Part shown: in pieces, positions 11,701 through 22,373 of the stretch
Layout: each line of letters begins with the position of its first letter
Position numbering within the stretch: position 1 is the stretch's first letter
Source of the DNA: Theobroma cacao
Taxonomy: Eukaryota; Streptophyta; Magnoliopsida; Malvales; Malvaceae
Reading direction: 5' to 3'
Assembly: GCF_000208745.1 (NCBI RefSeq)
Contig: NC_030859.1
Location: 7,611,922 to 7,675,921 of the forward strand
Length of the DNA stretch: 64,000 nucleotides
The notes under the pieces: generated by a model
What the model was told of the DNA's origin: nothing
The model's database searches: none
The model's input: only the letters and a program-made list of their open reading frames with translations
Translations under genes and position numbers: made by a program

Positions 11701-11742
11701 CGGCGGTTGTCATGGGCTCGAAGGGAGTATCGGGTCATGACA
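8706..11742 (+). mobile_element. Solo LTR A, 3.0 kb, Del/Tekay-like
   Basis: Starts TGTCAAGCCC and ends GGGTCATGACA, flanked by a perfect 5-bp target duplication AAATG at 8701-8705 and 11743-11747. It shares its whole structure with copies B, C and D: an AT-rich 5' third with gggcaaaat blocks, a GGTAAG at 9455, GTGAGTAA at 10194, a GC-rich block at about 10640-10930, CCATTTCAGG at 11121 and a conserved 3' end. No coding sequence or primer site follows, so it is a solo LTR left by recombination. It is inserted in the gypsy gag relic. A single N at 10499 joins two 75-bp near-identical copies. Confidence 0.85.
10424..10574. repeat. 75-bp direct repeat joined by one N
   Basis: 10424-10498 and 10500-10574 are equal in length and almost identical, with a single N at 10499 between them. 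Solo LTRs B and D have only one copy of this stretch, so it is probably an assembly join rather than a biological duplication. Confidence 0.8.
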
Positions 11743-11747
11743 AAATG

Positions 11748-11851
11748 CATCTTGGTTGCTAGTAAACTCTTTATCTTTTCCAATAACACAAAGTTATTAT
11801 AATAAGAGTTTTACTTAATGCAATCACTCCTCCTTAGTGGAGTTGCCAAAA
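11748..11851 (-). other. Gypsy primer-binding region (minus strand)
   Basis: On the minus strand the LTR end CCCCCTTTACA is followed by TTTTGGCAACTCCACTAAGG. This resembles the TTGGCGACTCCGCTGGGG-type leader that follows many plant Ty3-gypsy LTRs. The short leader then runs into solo LTR A. Confidence 0.55.
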
Positions 11852-12560
11852 TGTAAAGGGGGTTCTTGTACTAGGGAGACGAAGCATTGCAAACAAGTAA
11901 AAGGATGTACCGAAGGTGGCGAAGAGGAAGATCAAGGTAGTTCCTAAAGTACCAAGTGTCATGGCAAGTGGTAGAGAACAAAAAGAGAATAGGTAGAGAA
12001 TGTATAAGAGGGCTTGAGAGAAAAGCTTTAAGTGAGAATAAGGTAGTTCTCAAAAAAGTCCCCAAATGAATTATGGAGGCTCTATATATAGTGCCAAAAA
12101 TGACAATTACTCAAGAATGGGCTTTAATGCATGTAATGATTAATGACTTTAATATTAGGTGACCGTTACTAAGTTTTTAATGTTGAGTAATGGTTAAAAG
12201 TCCATTATGTGACTATTAAAGTAATGGATTTTATGACCGTTAATAACATAATGAGATATATTATTGAATAGAGAGTAAATGGAAGATGTACCTAAGAAAA
12301 GCTATACAAGAACAAGTTAAGGGAAAAAGGTGTATGTGAACAAGAATAAGAGAATAAGGTAAAAGAGAGAAACACTTGTACTTTAGAAAAAAGTTAAGAG
12401 AAGACATGTTAACTACCTCTATTTTGAGCTATGAAGCCAAACTCTCTAGAACATCCCAAGATGAAAGTAACCCGTGAACCCTACCATTCGTTCTAAGTTA
12501 TTTTCATTGCAATCCTTATGAAATGGTTATTCCATGAATGCTTGATTTGTTCTAGTTGTT
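11852..12560 (-). mobile_element. Gypsy 5' LTR, part 1 (split by Sirevirus)
   Basis: Minus-strand LTR whose 3' end (TTTACA) is at 11852. It corresponds to 4328-5239 in inverted orientation. The Sirevirus inserted at CTGTG (12561-12565), and the remaining ~180 bp of this LTR resume at 28590. Confidence 0.7.
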
Positions 12561-12565
12561 CTGTG

Positions 12566-13666
12566 TGTTGGTTCCATTAGTTTTTGATGATAATAAAACA
12601 TTTCCATACATTTGTGTCTAATGCCTTTCCTTAAGTGTGCAAGAAAATTAATGTATGAAATTAATAAATCAATCTTGCAAAAGTGTATATCAAAAGAAAA
12701 AGAAAGATAAAAATGATAAGACATGACTGCCTAACAAGGAGGAAGCTCATTACTTGAATAAGGAAGAATGTTGGTTGGCCAAGATTCAAATTGGAGAAAT
12801 GACGGGCTGAAGATTATTGAGAAACAGAACCAACTTAATCGACCAAGAAATGAGCTAGTCGACTAAATGCTTACTTCCAAAACTGCTAGAGACAAGGAGC
12901 AGAAAACAAAGACAACTTAGTCGACTAAAAGCATTCTATCTGCAAGTTTGAAAACTGCACCAAAAAACAGAGTAACGGCTAGAACCGACTCCCAACAGTC
13001 TCCAATGGCTAGAAAATTGTCAAACTGCCATCAGGGATTTTTCTCCAAGTATAAAAGGGTCTTCCAACAGTTAAAAAGTAGTTCTTGGAAGTATTAGAAA
13101 GATTTGAACCACATAAGAGTTGAAAAACCAAAAAATTTCTCTTGTACCCTGTCGCACCTTAACGCCCATTCTTTGTACTTGTATTATGCACTCAACCTTG
13201 TGTCATTTAGATGAACTTGTGATCATAGGTACTTTCTTTTACTTCTTTTCTTGTATTCTTAGAGTGAGGAAGTCACTCTAAGGAGTTATTCAAGCTTGGG
13301 ATAGCTTGATTGTTATAGGTTGTGGTTGAGCTTTGGAAAAACCACTTTGGGTTACAGTTGAGCCCGGGGAAAAATAGTGTAAAAGGTTTTGGCTAAGCCT
13401 TGTAAAAGCCATTGTAAAGCTTGGTGAAAGCTTGTGAATTTCACTAGTTCTTAGTGGATTGTTTGGAAAATCCTTGGTTGGATAATTAAGATAGTGGATG
13501 TAGGTCCTAGACCGAACCACTCTAAATTCTGCTGTCTTGTTTACTCTATTTTTGTTTTATTTTCTTTCCTTCATTTGTCTCACTTTGTTTACACTTAGAG
13601 ACAATTTTTGAAAGAGCCAAATTATGCTATTCACCCCCTCTCTAGCACATATTATTGGGACTAACA
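12566..13666 (+). mobile_element. Sirevirus-type copia 5' LTR
   Basis: A 1101-bp repeat starting TGTTGG and ending CCAACA-like (CTAACA), matched by the 3' LTR at 27466-28584. The target duplication CTGTG lies at 12561-12565 and 28585-28589. It contains several TTAGTCGACTAA-type palindromes and a TATAAAAGG-like box near 13051. The two LTRs differ by many substitutions and by a short insertion in the right copy, so the insertion is not recent. Confidence 0.92.
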
Positions 13667-13668
13667 AG

Positions 13669-13680
13669 TGGTATCAGAGC
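13669..13680 (+). other. Primer-binding site, initiator tRNA-Met type
   Basis: TGGTATCAGAGC lies two bases after the 5' LTR and is complementary to the 3' end of plant initiator tRNA-Met, the usual primer of copia elements. Confidence 0.92.
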
Positions 13681-13723
13681 TAGTTCCCTGTTATTAAGGT
13701 CTAACACCCTTTGGGAGGATCCA

Positions 13724-15360
13724 AATGGCTCAACTAAAATCAGTAGTGGCTAAGGGACAATCAACAAACAGACCACCTCTGTTTGATGGCTCTAATTACC
13801 CTTATTGAAGCACTAGGATGTCAATCTATATTAGAGCTATAGACTATGAAATGTGGGACGTCATAACTGATGGACCCTTTATGCCCTTAACCGTGAATGT
13901 GGTGACAAATGACTTGATGCCTAAGCCAAGGTCTGAATGGACCGAGGCTGAAACTAAGAAAGTTCAAATAAATTTTAAGGCCATCAACACATTACATTGT
14001 GCCTTGACCCCCACTGAATTTAACAAAGTTTCAAGCTGTACAGCAGCTAAACAAGTGTGGGAGAAACTTAAAATAATCCATGAAGGGACTTCTCAAGTAA
14101 ATGAGTCCAAAATTGCCCTCTGAACACATAACTATGAAATGTTCAAAATGGAGCCTGGTGAAGACATCACCAGCATGTTAGATAGGTTTACAAACATTAC
14201 AAATAAATTGAGTCAGCTAGGCAAGCCTATCCCTGAACATGAATTAGTAAAAAGATTGCTTAGGAGTTTACCAAAAAATTGAAAGCCAAAAGTGACTGCA
14301 ATCCGAGAAGCAAAAGATCTAAATGTTATCACCTTAGATGAGATTTATGGCTCTCTCCTAACTCATGAGCTGGAGCTTAAAGAGGAAGAAGAAGAAGATA
14401 GGAGGGAAACAAAGGAAAAGAAAAAGAGCATTGCACTTAAAGCCAACATCCTTGAGGAAGAGCTGGAAGAGTTGTCATGTGATGATGATGAAGAGTTAGC
14501 TCTGGTTGCATGAAAATTCAAAAAGCTTATGGGTAGAAGAAACTGGAGACTGGCTAGAAGAGGGTTTAGAAAAGATCAAGGTGCTTCATGAAAAATCAGA
14601 AACAAAAATGACTCTTAACAAAAAGGAGGAGCTGATCTGCTACGAATGCAAGAAACCTGGTCACTTCAAGTCCGAGTGTCCATTGCTGAAAGATGAGACT
14701 CCAAAGAAAAATAAGAAATCCAAGAAAGCAATGGTGGCTGTTGCATGGTCGGATAGTGACACATCAAGCTCTAAAGCTGAAGATGAAAAATCTGAGGAAA
14801 GAGCAAACATCTATTTGATGGCACAAGAGGATGAAACAGAGGTATCCTCATCCCCCTGTGATATTTCCATTGATGATTTACAGGATGAGTATGATAGCCT
14901 CTGTGATGAATTTGAAAAACTTTTTTCAAAATACAAAACATTAAAGAAAAAGGCTGGATCTATTAAAAATAATTTGGAAAAGATGAGGCAAGAGTTCAAT
15001 TTTATTTTTGAGCAAAGAAATATTTTATACATTGAGTTAGAACACTCAAAGACAGATTTTGAAGTTTTAATATTAGAGCTAGATAATAAGTCTGATGTTG
15101 TGCAAAAATTACTTGATGAAAACACAACTCTCAAATGTTTGAAAAATGAATCTTCAAAAAGATATGCATACCATAATAAAAATTCTGCTAATGCATTACC
15201 TAGATGCTATAATTGTATTTTGCATGGTCATTTATCATATGATTGTTTTAAGAAAAGAAATGTGCAGAAAATCAAAAAAAATTGGGTTCCTAAAGGATCC
15301 TATATTACAACTAACACTCAAGGACCCATCAAAGTATGGGTACCTATAAAGAAAAACTGA
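13724..15360 (+). pseudogene. Copia gag (Sirevirus lineage)
   Basis: The start codon at 13724 opens a frame reading PPLFDGSNY, the usual N-terminus of UBN2-type copia gag. Gag continues through 13818-14123, 14130-14513 and 14506-15360 (284 residues), with stops or frameshifts at about 13808, 14121, 14280 and 14511. A CCHC zinc knuckle CYECKKPGHFKSEC lies at about 14638-14680. A second Cys/His motif (CYNCILHGHLSYDC) is near 15205-15245, with a long acidic and coiled-coil stretch between them. This large gag fits the Sirevirus group. It is not functional because of the stops. Confidence 0.85.
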
Positions 15361-15429
15361 AATGCTATTTTGTAGGTTGAGCTGTACTTAAAGGAAGCAT
15401 GTTTAAGAGCTCAACTCAAAAAGAAATAG

Positions 15430-17365
15430 CCTTGGTATATGGACAGTGGCTGTTCACATCACATGACTGGAGATGAAATGATGTTTGCTTAGCTAGACAA
15501 AAGAAAAGGAGGTACCGTATCCTTCGGTGATGATTCAAAAGGTAGAATTCATGGGATAGGTACGGTTGGTAAGAACTCCCAAACTCAAATTAGTCATGTG
15601 TTGTTAGTGAAGGGTCTAAAACATAATTTATTAAGTATGAGTCAATTATGTGACAAAGGGTTTAAAGTGTGTTTTGATTCAACTAAGTGTGAAGTAATAG
15701 ACATAGGTACAAACAAAGTTTCATTTATAGGAAAGAGATTAAAAAATATGTATGTTGTCTTTCTTGAAGATCTTGAAATTAATAGTGAGATATGTCTTGT
15801 TGCAAATGCTGAAAATAATAGTTGGTTATGGCATAGGAGATTAGGACATGTAAGCTTGCACACTATGTCAAAATTGATTAGGAAAAACTTAGTTGTTGGG
15901 CTGTCGGATTTAAAATTTGAAAATGATAAAATATGTAATGCTTGCCAACTAGGAAAACAAGTTAGAACATCCTTCAAAACTAAGAAGATTGTGTCAACAT
16001 CTAGACCTCTTGAATTGTTGCATATTGATCTATTTGGTCTAATAAGCACAACTAGTTTAGGAGGAAAATCTTATGGCTTTGTAATAGTTGATGACTATTC
16101 TAGATATACTCGGGTTTATTTTCTTGATCATAAAAATGATGCTTTATCAGCTTTCATAAGTCATTGTAGGAAAGTAGAAAATGAAAAAGGACCAGCCATA
16201 GTTAGCATAAAGAGTGATCATGGAGGAGAATTTGAAAATGATGAATTTGAGAAATTCTGTAATAAAAAGGGGTTAGTCACAATTTCTCTGCACCTAGAAC
16301 ACCCCAGCAAAATGGAGTTGTAGAGAGGAAAAACCAAACCTTAAAGGAAATGGCTAGGACTATGCTATGTGAGAATAACCTACCAAAATATTTTTGGGCT
16401 GAGGTAGTGAACACAGCAGCTTATATACTTAATAGAGTCTCAATAAGACCCATGATATCTAAGACACCATATGAACTTTACAAGGGTAAGAAACCAAATA
16501 TTTCTCACCTTAGGAGTTTTGGCTGCAAATGTTTTGTATTGAACAATGGAAAATAGCCCTTAGGGAAGTTTGATGCAAAAAGTGATGAAGCAATATTTTT
16601 AGAATATGCATTAAACTCAAAGGCTTATAAGGTTTTTAACAAAAGGACTTTAACCATTGAAGAATCAATCCATGTGGTTTTTGATGAGTCAAATGCTTTA
16701 CAAAATGAAATCCATGTTGATGATGATGATGTTGAAATCTTAGAAAAACAAATGGAAGAAATGAGCTTAGAAAACAATAATAATAATGAAGAAAGCTCAT
16801 CTAGAAGAGAAAATGAAACTCCACCTCTAGAAGATTTGCAAAGAACACAAAATCAGCATAATGACATTCCAAGAAGTTGGAGATTTGTAAAAGACCATCC
16901 ACAAGATCAAATAATAGGTGATATTTCTCAAGGAGTTGAACTAGGAAAGTAACAAGAGAAACATGTGAATTTTCAGCATTCATATCTCAAATTGAGCCTA
17001 AAAACTTTGAAGAAGCTGAAAATGAGGAAAGTTGGATAATGACCATGCAAGAGAAACTTGACCAATTCAAAAAAAATCATGTATGGTCATTAGTACCTAG
17101 ACTTTCAAATCACCCTATTGTGGGCACAAAATGGGTGTTTAGAAATAAAGTAGATGAGCAAGGAAATGTGGTTAGAAATAAAGCTAGGTTAGTAGCCCAA
17201 GGATACAACCAAGAGGAAGGAATAGACTATGATGAAACCTTTGAACCGGTTGCTAGAATTGAAGCCATAAGGTTGTTGTTAGCTTTTGCATGCTTCAAGA
17301 ATTTCAAATTGTACCAAATTGATGTAAAAAGCGCATTTTTAAATGGATTCATTCAAGAGAAAGTA
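15430..17365 (+). pseudogene. Copia pol part 1: protease, integrase, RT N-terminus
   Basis: The protease motif DSGCSHHMTGD starts at 15442. The GAG-pre-integrase zinc region (WLWHRRLGH..CNACQLGKQ) is at about 15825-15965. The integrase core has Asp at 16027 and 16216, and Glu at 16323 in GVVERK after a frameshift near 16290. Reverse transcriptase starts with TKWVFRNK..VVRNKARLVAQGY at 17130-17210 and runs into DVKSAFLNGFIQEKVY. Pol then stops at the insertion of solo LTR B, whose target site AAGTA is 17361-17365. Stops also occur at about 15492, 16554 and 16950. Confidence 0.9.
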
Positions 17366-20260
17366 TATAAAACTGGACCCTATAAACAAATGTCATGACA
17401 TACATGCACTGAGTAGCATGTTATTACGCTAGGAAAGTCCTAAGAATAGACGAAACTCGGTATTGTACCTAACGGTACACTTGAGTTGATTTAACCTCAA
17501 ACTAGTTCAAATAGGAATCGTAGGATGAAATTTAATATTTGACAGTCAAGGAATGACTAAAAATTATTGTTCGGAGTTCAAGGGTTCATTTGGAGAAAAA
17601 TTAGAAATTTGATGTTCAGGGGCAAAATCGTCATTTTGCCACCTAAGATAATAATTTGATCATGGAGTGAAATTTTTGACCAAGATTAACTATTTGGAGT
17701 ATAATTTAATGATAGGAAGTGAAAAAGTTTAATTCTGGTGATTTTTGGAGTGTAGGGGCAAAATCGTAATTTTGCCACCCACGGACAAAATTTGAGATTT
17801 TGAGAGAATTTAGATCAAATTTGACAAATTGGAGAATGGTATGAGTATAAGGGATGAAAAATATGTCTATGGGCAATTTTTCAATTTTTGGGGCAAAAAT
17901 GTAATTTTTGACTTTTACGGGGGTAAAAGTGTAAATTTTAAAAATTACTCCACCGAGACTTTGGATAAGTCTGAGAATTTTATCTAAGCTATGGATATGT
18001 GGGACAAGTGTATGGTGAAAATTTGGAAACAAATGGATGAAATTTTAAAAATGGGCCAATGGGAAAGTGACACGTGGCATTTTTTAATGAAATAATATTA
18101 TTTTAATGAAAAGTCAGCCATTTAAACCCAAATTTTGAGTGCTGGCCGGCCATAAGGAAGAACAAGAGAGGAAATAGAGAGGAAAGGAAGAAAAAAAGAA
18201 AAACCAAAGAGAAACAAGAAAATTCAAAGGGAAATTCGCGGTTTTCGACCGTTTACGCGTCTAACGGTAAGATTTTTCGATTTTAGCTTGATTTCTACCT
18301 TTCCTATGCCTTTATTTCCATTTAGCATGCTTGAGGAGAGAGATCAAAAAGTGATATCAAGGGCTGGACGAAATTCTAGGGGAGAGAAATTGAAATTTTT
18401 AGGTTTTGATTTTTAGTTAAATTGATAGTTTTAGTTAGTTAAATGTGTTTAGAAATTAAATTGGGCAAGAAATCATTAAATTTTCACAATACCCACTCTT
18501 GGCTGGATGCTCAATGCTGTACAATGATGATGAATTGATTTTATTCTAAGGAAAATGAAGAGAAAATGATGAAAAACGATTAAACGTGATAGAAAAACAA
18601 AGTAGAAAATTAACCGAGTTAATGTCCCATTTTTGGCCGAATTTTCCAAGGAAGGGAGTGAGCTGATTTTGTTGTTTTTAGAAGGTTATTGGCTGATATT
18701 TAATGGTTAGAAATGTTGGAGAGAGAATGGGACAATTTAGAGCTAAAATGGAGCGCGTTAGCAATTTATAGGGTAAAGTGCCAAAAATAGGTTAATTCCG
18801 CTTTTAAGCCATTTTAGGCTATTGCATTTCATACCATGCATTAGTATAGGATTTAAGTCAATTATATAGTGATTTAGCATCAATGTGGTGAATTGTGTAA
18901 TTTTTGCAATGTGTCGAGGAGGAGAGCCTTCCGGTAAAGGCAAGAAAGTCGTACCCGACGAACAGTGATCGGGGCACCTAGGAAGCATTTAGTTTATACA
19001 AACTGTGAGTAAACCTATTATTATTGTAATTATCTAGAGTTTATTTTTAAATGATCTTCATGGATTTTATGAAACGAAAATGAGATTAAAATGGGATTTT
19101 TGATGTTTTGGAAATAAATGTGACAAATAAATATATTGTCTTGATTATCTGAAATAAGAAACTTTTGATTATGAAATTGAGTATGGGACGCTGCCAATTG
19201 TCTTGAAAAAAATATATTTTCCTATGAATGGCTTATGATATATGAGTATATGTGGCTATATTTTATAATTGCATTGGAAATTTATGCAAGCTGTCTTTTA
19301 CTATACAGGCTGGGTAAATAAATAAAAGCCACGTTATACTGTCAAAATTTTATTAAAATTGGTGGGTTTAGTCACTGCAGTAACGGGTTTTCGTGGACTG
19401 CCTATTAGAGGGGCACGGTAAATCCGGTTATATAGTTACTCTGATTGTAGAGGCGATGAGGGTAACTCCCGGGGTAGTGTTAGAGCTCACTTCACGTCGA
19501 ACCCCCACGTGAATGTGTAACTCGGCCAACCCCAAGGAACGGCTTGTTTTCAAAACTAACATGTGTTTAACATGTAAATATCTTAAGAACCTTGGCGGAC
19601 TCGGTTAGATGCCTCGACCAAGGTATCCCCGAGGACTAGTTTTGGCTTGAGCCCTGTTTTTAATAAAAGTTATAAGCCTTAACAACTGTTTTGGTAAATT
19701 ACAAATATTTTATGGTTTAAGAAATAAATTGAAAACCTTATGAAATGGTTTTTAATTTGTTGTTTAAACTTGCCTCCATGTTACTCGCCTTTAGATATTT
19801 ATGATAATGTCTGTTTACTCATTGGCATTGCAAAATCTCACCCACCTCCTTTCCAAATATTTCAGGCCTGTGGTAGCTTGTAGATACCGATTTTGTCGAG
19901 AATTCCAGTTGACCCCTCTATCTCACAGATAGTAGGTTTCTATCGCCAACACTTGGTGTATTTATGGGCCACTTGTCATTGTAATTATTATTGTACATTA
20001 TAACTTTGTAAATTATTGCATGTATGAATTTATTTTACTTCTAAGTTACAAAAGATTACTTACACGTGTTTCTATAAATAATGTTTTATATAAAAATGCT
20101 ATATTTTTGTCTTTGATTTACTTGAGTCAGAAACGATTGAAAATTGTTTAAAACTGATATGTAAGCCTTGCGGGGTTCTTATTGGTAGTTCGGGTAACGA
20201 GTATCAATCGGGACATCGCGACGGTTGTCATGGGCCCGAGGGAGGTTTTGGGTCATGACA
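17366..20260 (+). mobile_element. Solo LTR B, 2.9 kb, in RT of the Sirevirus
   Basis: Starts TATAAAACTGGACC, a diverged form of TGTCAAGCTCGACC, and ends GGGTCATGACA. The 5-bp target duplication AAGTA (17361-17365 and 20261-20265) is perfect. Removing the insert places the interrupted RT reading frames next to each other. It is the same family as copies A, C and D. Conserved marks: GGTAAG at 18266, GTGAGTAA at 19005, GC-rich block about 19370-19650, TTTCAGG at 19861. No coding region was found. Confidence 0.88.
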
Positions 20261-21426
20261 AAGTATATGTTGAACAACCACCAGGTTTTGAAGATTTTGA
20301 AAAACTAGATCATGTTTTGAAACTCCACAAAGCATTGTATGGATTGAAACAAGCTCCTAGAGCCTGGTTTGAGAGGCTTTCAAAATTTCTGGTTGAAAAA
20401 GGGTATGTTAGAGGCAGCATTGATACTACATTGTTAATTAAAAGATATCTAAATGATTTAATTGTTGTGCAAATATATGTGGATGATATTGCATTTGGTG
20501 CAAATAATGAGGCTTTATGCAAGAACTTTGCAAAAGAAATGCAAGGTGAATTTGAGATGGGCATGATGGGAGAATTGAAGTACTTTCTTGGTATTCAAAT
20601 TAAGCAAAGTGAGGAAGGAATCTTCATCAACCAAGAAAGGTACACTCAAGATATGCTCAAAAAGTTCGATATGCTAAAGCTAAAACCAATCTCCACACCA
20701 ATGAGTCCATCCACAAGACTTAATCTTGATGAAAAAGAAAAGAATGTAGATCAAAGGCTATATAGAGGTATGATTGGTTCACTACTTTACTTAACAGCAA
20801 GTAGACCAGATATTCAGTTTAGTATGTGTTTGTGTGCTAAATTTGAGTCACAACCTAAAGAATCACACTTAACAGCTGTTAAGAGAATTTTTAGATACCT
20901 CTTAGAAACTCAAACTCTAGACATATGGTATTCTAGAAAATCAACTTTTAGCCTAGTTGGATATTCGGATGCTGATTTTGCTGGCAGCAAAGCTGATAGG
21001 AAAAGCACTAGTGGAATATGACAATTTATTGGTAGTATGCTAGTGTCATGGTCTAGCAAAAAGCAAAATTCAGTGGCTTTATCTACAGCAGAAGCAGAGT
21101 ATGTATCATTAGGTAGTTGCTGTGCCCAAATATTGTGGATTAAACAACAATTAGAGGACTATGGGTTATCAATGCATAACATACCAATACACTGTGACAA
21201 TACAAGTGCAATTAATATTTTAAAGAATCCTGTGCAACACTCTAGAACAAAACACATTGAGATTAGACATCATTTTGTTAGAGACCATGTAGTGAAAAAT
21301 GATGTTAAAATTGAATTTGTGAATACTTTGCATCAACTAGTTGATATTTTTACTAAACCGCTGAATGAAGATAAATTCTATGAAATTAGAAGAAATCTAG
21401 GTATGATTAGTCAGCAGGAATTGTGA
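20261..21426 (+). pseudogene. Copia pol part 2: RT C-terminal half and RNase H
   Basis: Resumes with VYVEQPPGFEDF. It has LYGLKQAPRAWF and the RT active site YVDD at 20476-20487. RNase H follows, with YSDADFAG..DRKSTSG at 20960-21020, STAEAEYVSL at 21085 and CDNTSAI at 21195, ending HVLR-like at 21426. One stop (TGA at 21019) interrupts the frame in the RKSTSG region. Apart from the inserted LTR and this stop it is well preserved. Confidence 0.92.
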
Positions 21427-21857
21427 GAAAACCTTTGGTTCATGAACATGAAAAAGAATGCATTTAGTAGACTAAGACGAATCTTAGTCAACTAAGAGTA
21501 TTCTGGTAGCATTAAATAATAAGACTCAGTGAATAAAATAAGAAAGGAATAAAATAATATAAAGAATGTGTGTACCGGGTGATAAGGAAAGAAGAAATAC
21601 TGCCTAAAAAGAATAACCAAAATTTAGAGGGAGTTTTGAAATTTTGAGCAAATAGAATAGGGCAATATTTAAGGGGGAGGTGAATGGTTTTCTAAGAGAA
21701 ATTAAAACTGCTGACAACTTCTTTTTCACCATTTTCTCTCCCCTGAAACTCAAAAATCTGAAACCGAAATCCTTTTCTCTCCACTTTCTTGCCTTTGAAA
21801 CTGACTCATACCTAAACCAAAACCCTCAAACCCAAGTAAGAAATTTTTAGAATCAAA
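21427..21857 (+). other. Sirevirus post-pol spacer with purine tracts
   Basis: Non-coding. Contains TTAGTCAACTAAG-type palindrome motifs at about 21468-21500 and purine-rich tracts (GAGGGAGTTTTG at 21628, AAGGGGGAGG at 21671). Sireviruses commonly carry extra polypurine tracts before their env-like gene; the functional assignment here is inferred. Confidence 0.55.
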
Positions 21858-22373
21858 ATGGCAAAAATCATCTCAAAGTAGAGAAATCACTGACAAGAAG
21901 AAGGGAAAGAGACCAGTGGAAGAAAGATCAGAAATAAAAGTACTGAAAAAGAAACAGAAAATCACGTCTGCTTTAGTGAAAGAGATATATGAGAAACTGA
22001 AAGAAAAGAGGCAGAAAACAGAAAAGAAGAAGGACAAGGAATCCACCCGCAAGAAAGGTACTAGTTCTTCCTCTTCTAAGTTCAAAAATAGGATGCATGA
22101 ACTAAGGTTCAGAAAAATTGAGAATGCACCTATAACATGTGGCAAATATATCGACTGGAAGAGTTTTAATGAGAACTTAGAAATTCAGACAAGTTTATCC
22201 GACTATTTTAATGAACTGAAACTGAAAGGATATAGCACTTTTAAGAATAGATCTTACTGTGCAAGTCTGGTAAAGGAATTCTATTACAGCATTGCTTTAG
22301 GAGAAAAAGAATTAGAGGATTCTGATGACTATGTCGAAAATGGTTTGAATGTGTATTTAAATGGGAAAGAATT
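21858..22373 (+). pseudogene. Env-like (third) ORF of the Sirevirus, part 1
   Basis: The likely start ATG is at 21858. A one-base shift soon after it moves the frame to the open stretch that runs to 22398. The product begins with a lysine-rich, probably coiled-coil or nuclear-targeting region (about 21900-22080), then a region with KFKNRMHELRFRKIE. It is cut at GAATT (22369-22373) by solo LTR C. Position after pol and before the 3' LTR is that of the env-like gene of SIRE1-type elements. The domain resembles the family annotated as putative plant transposon protein. Function is unknown. Confidence 0.65.
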
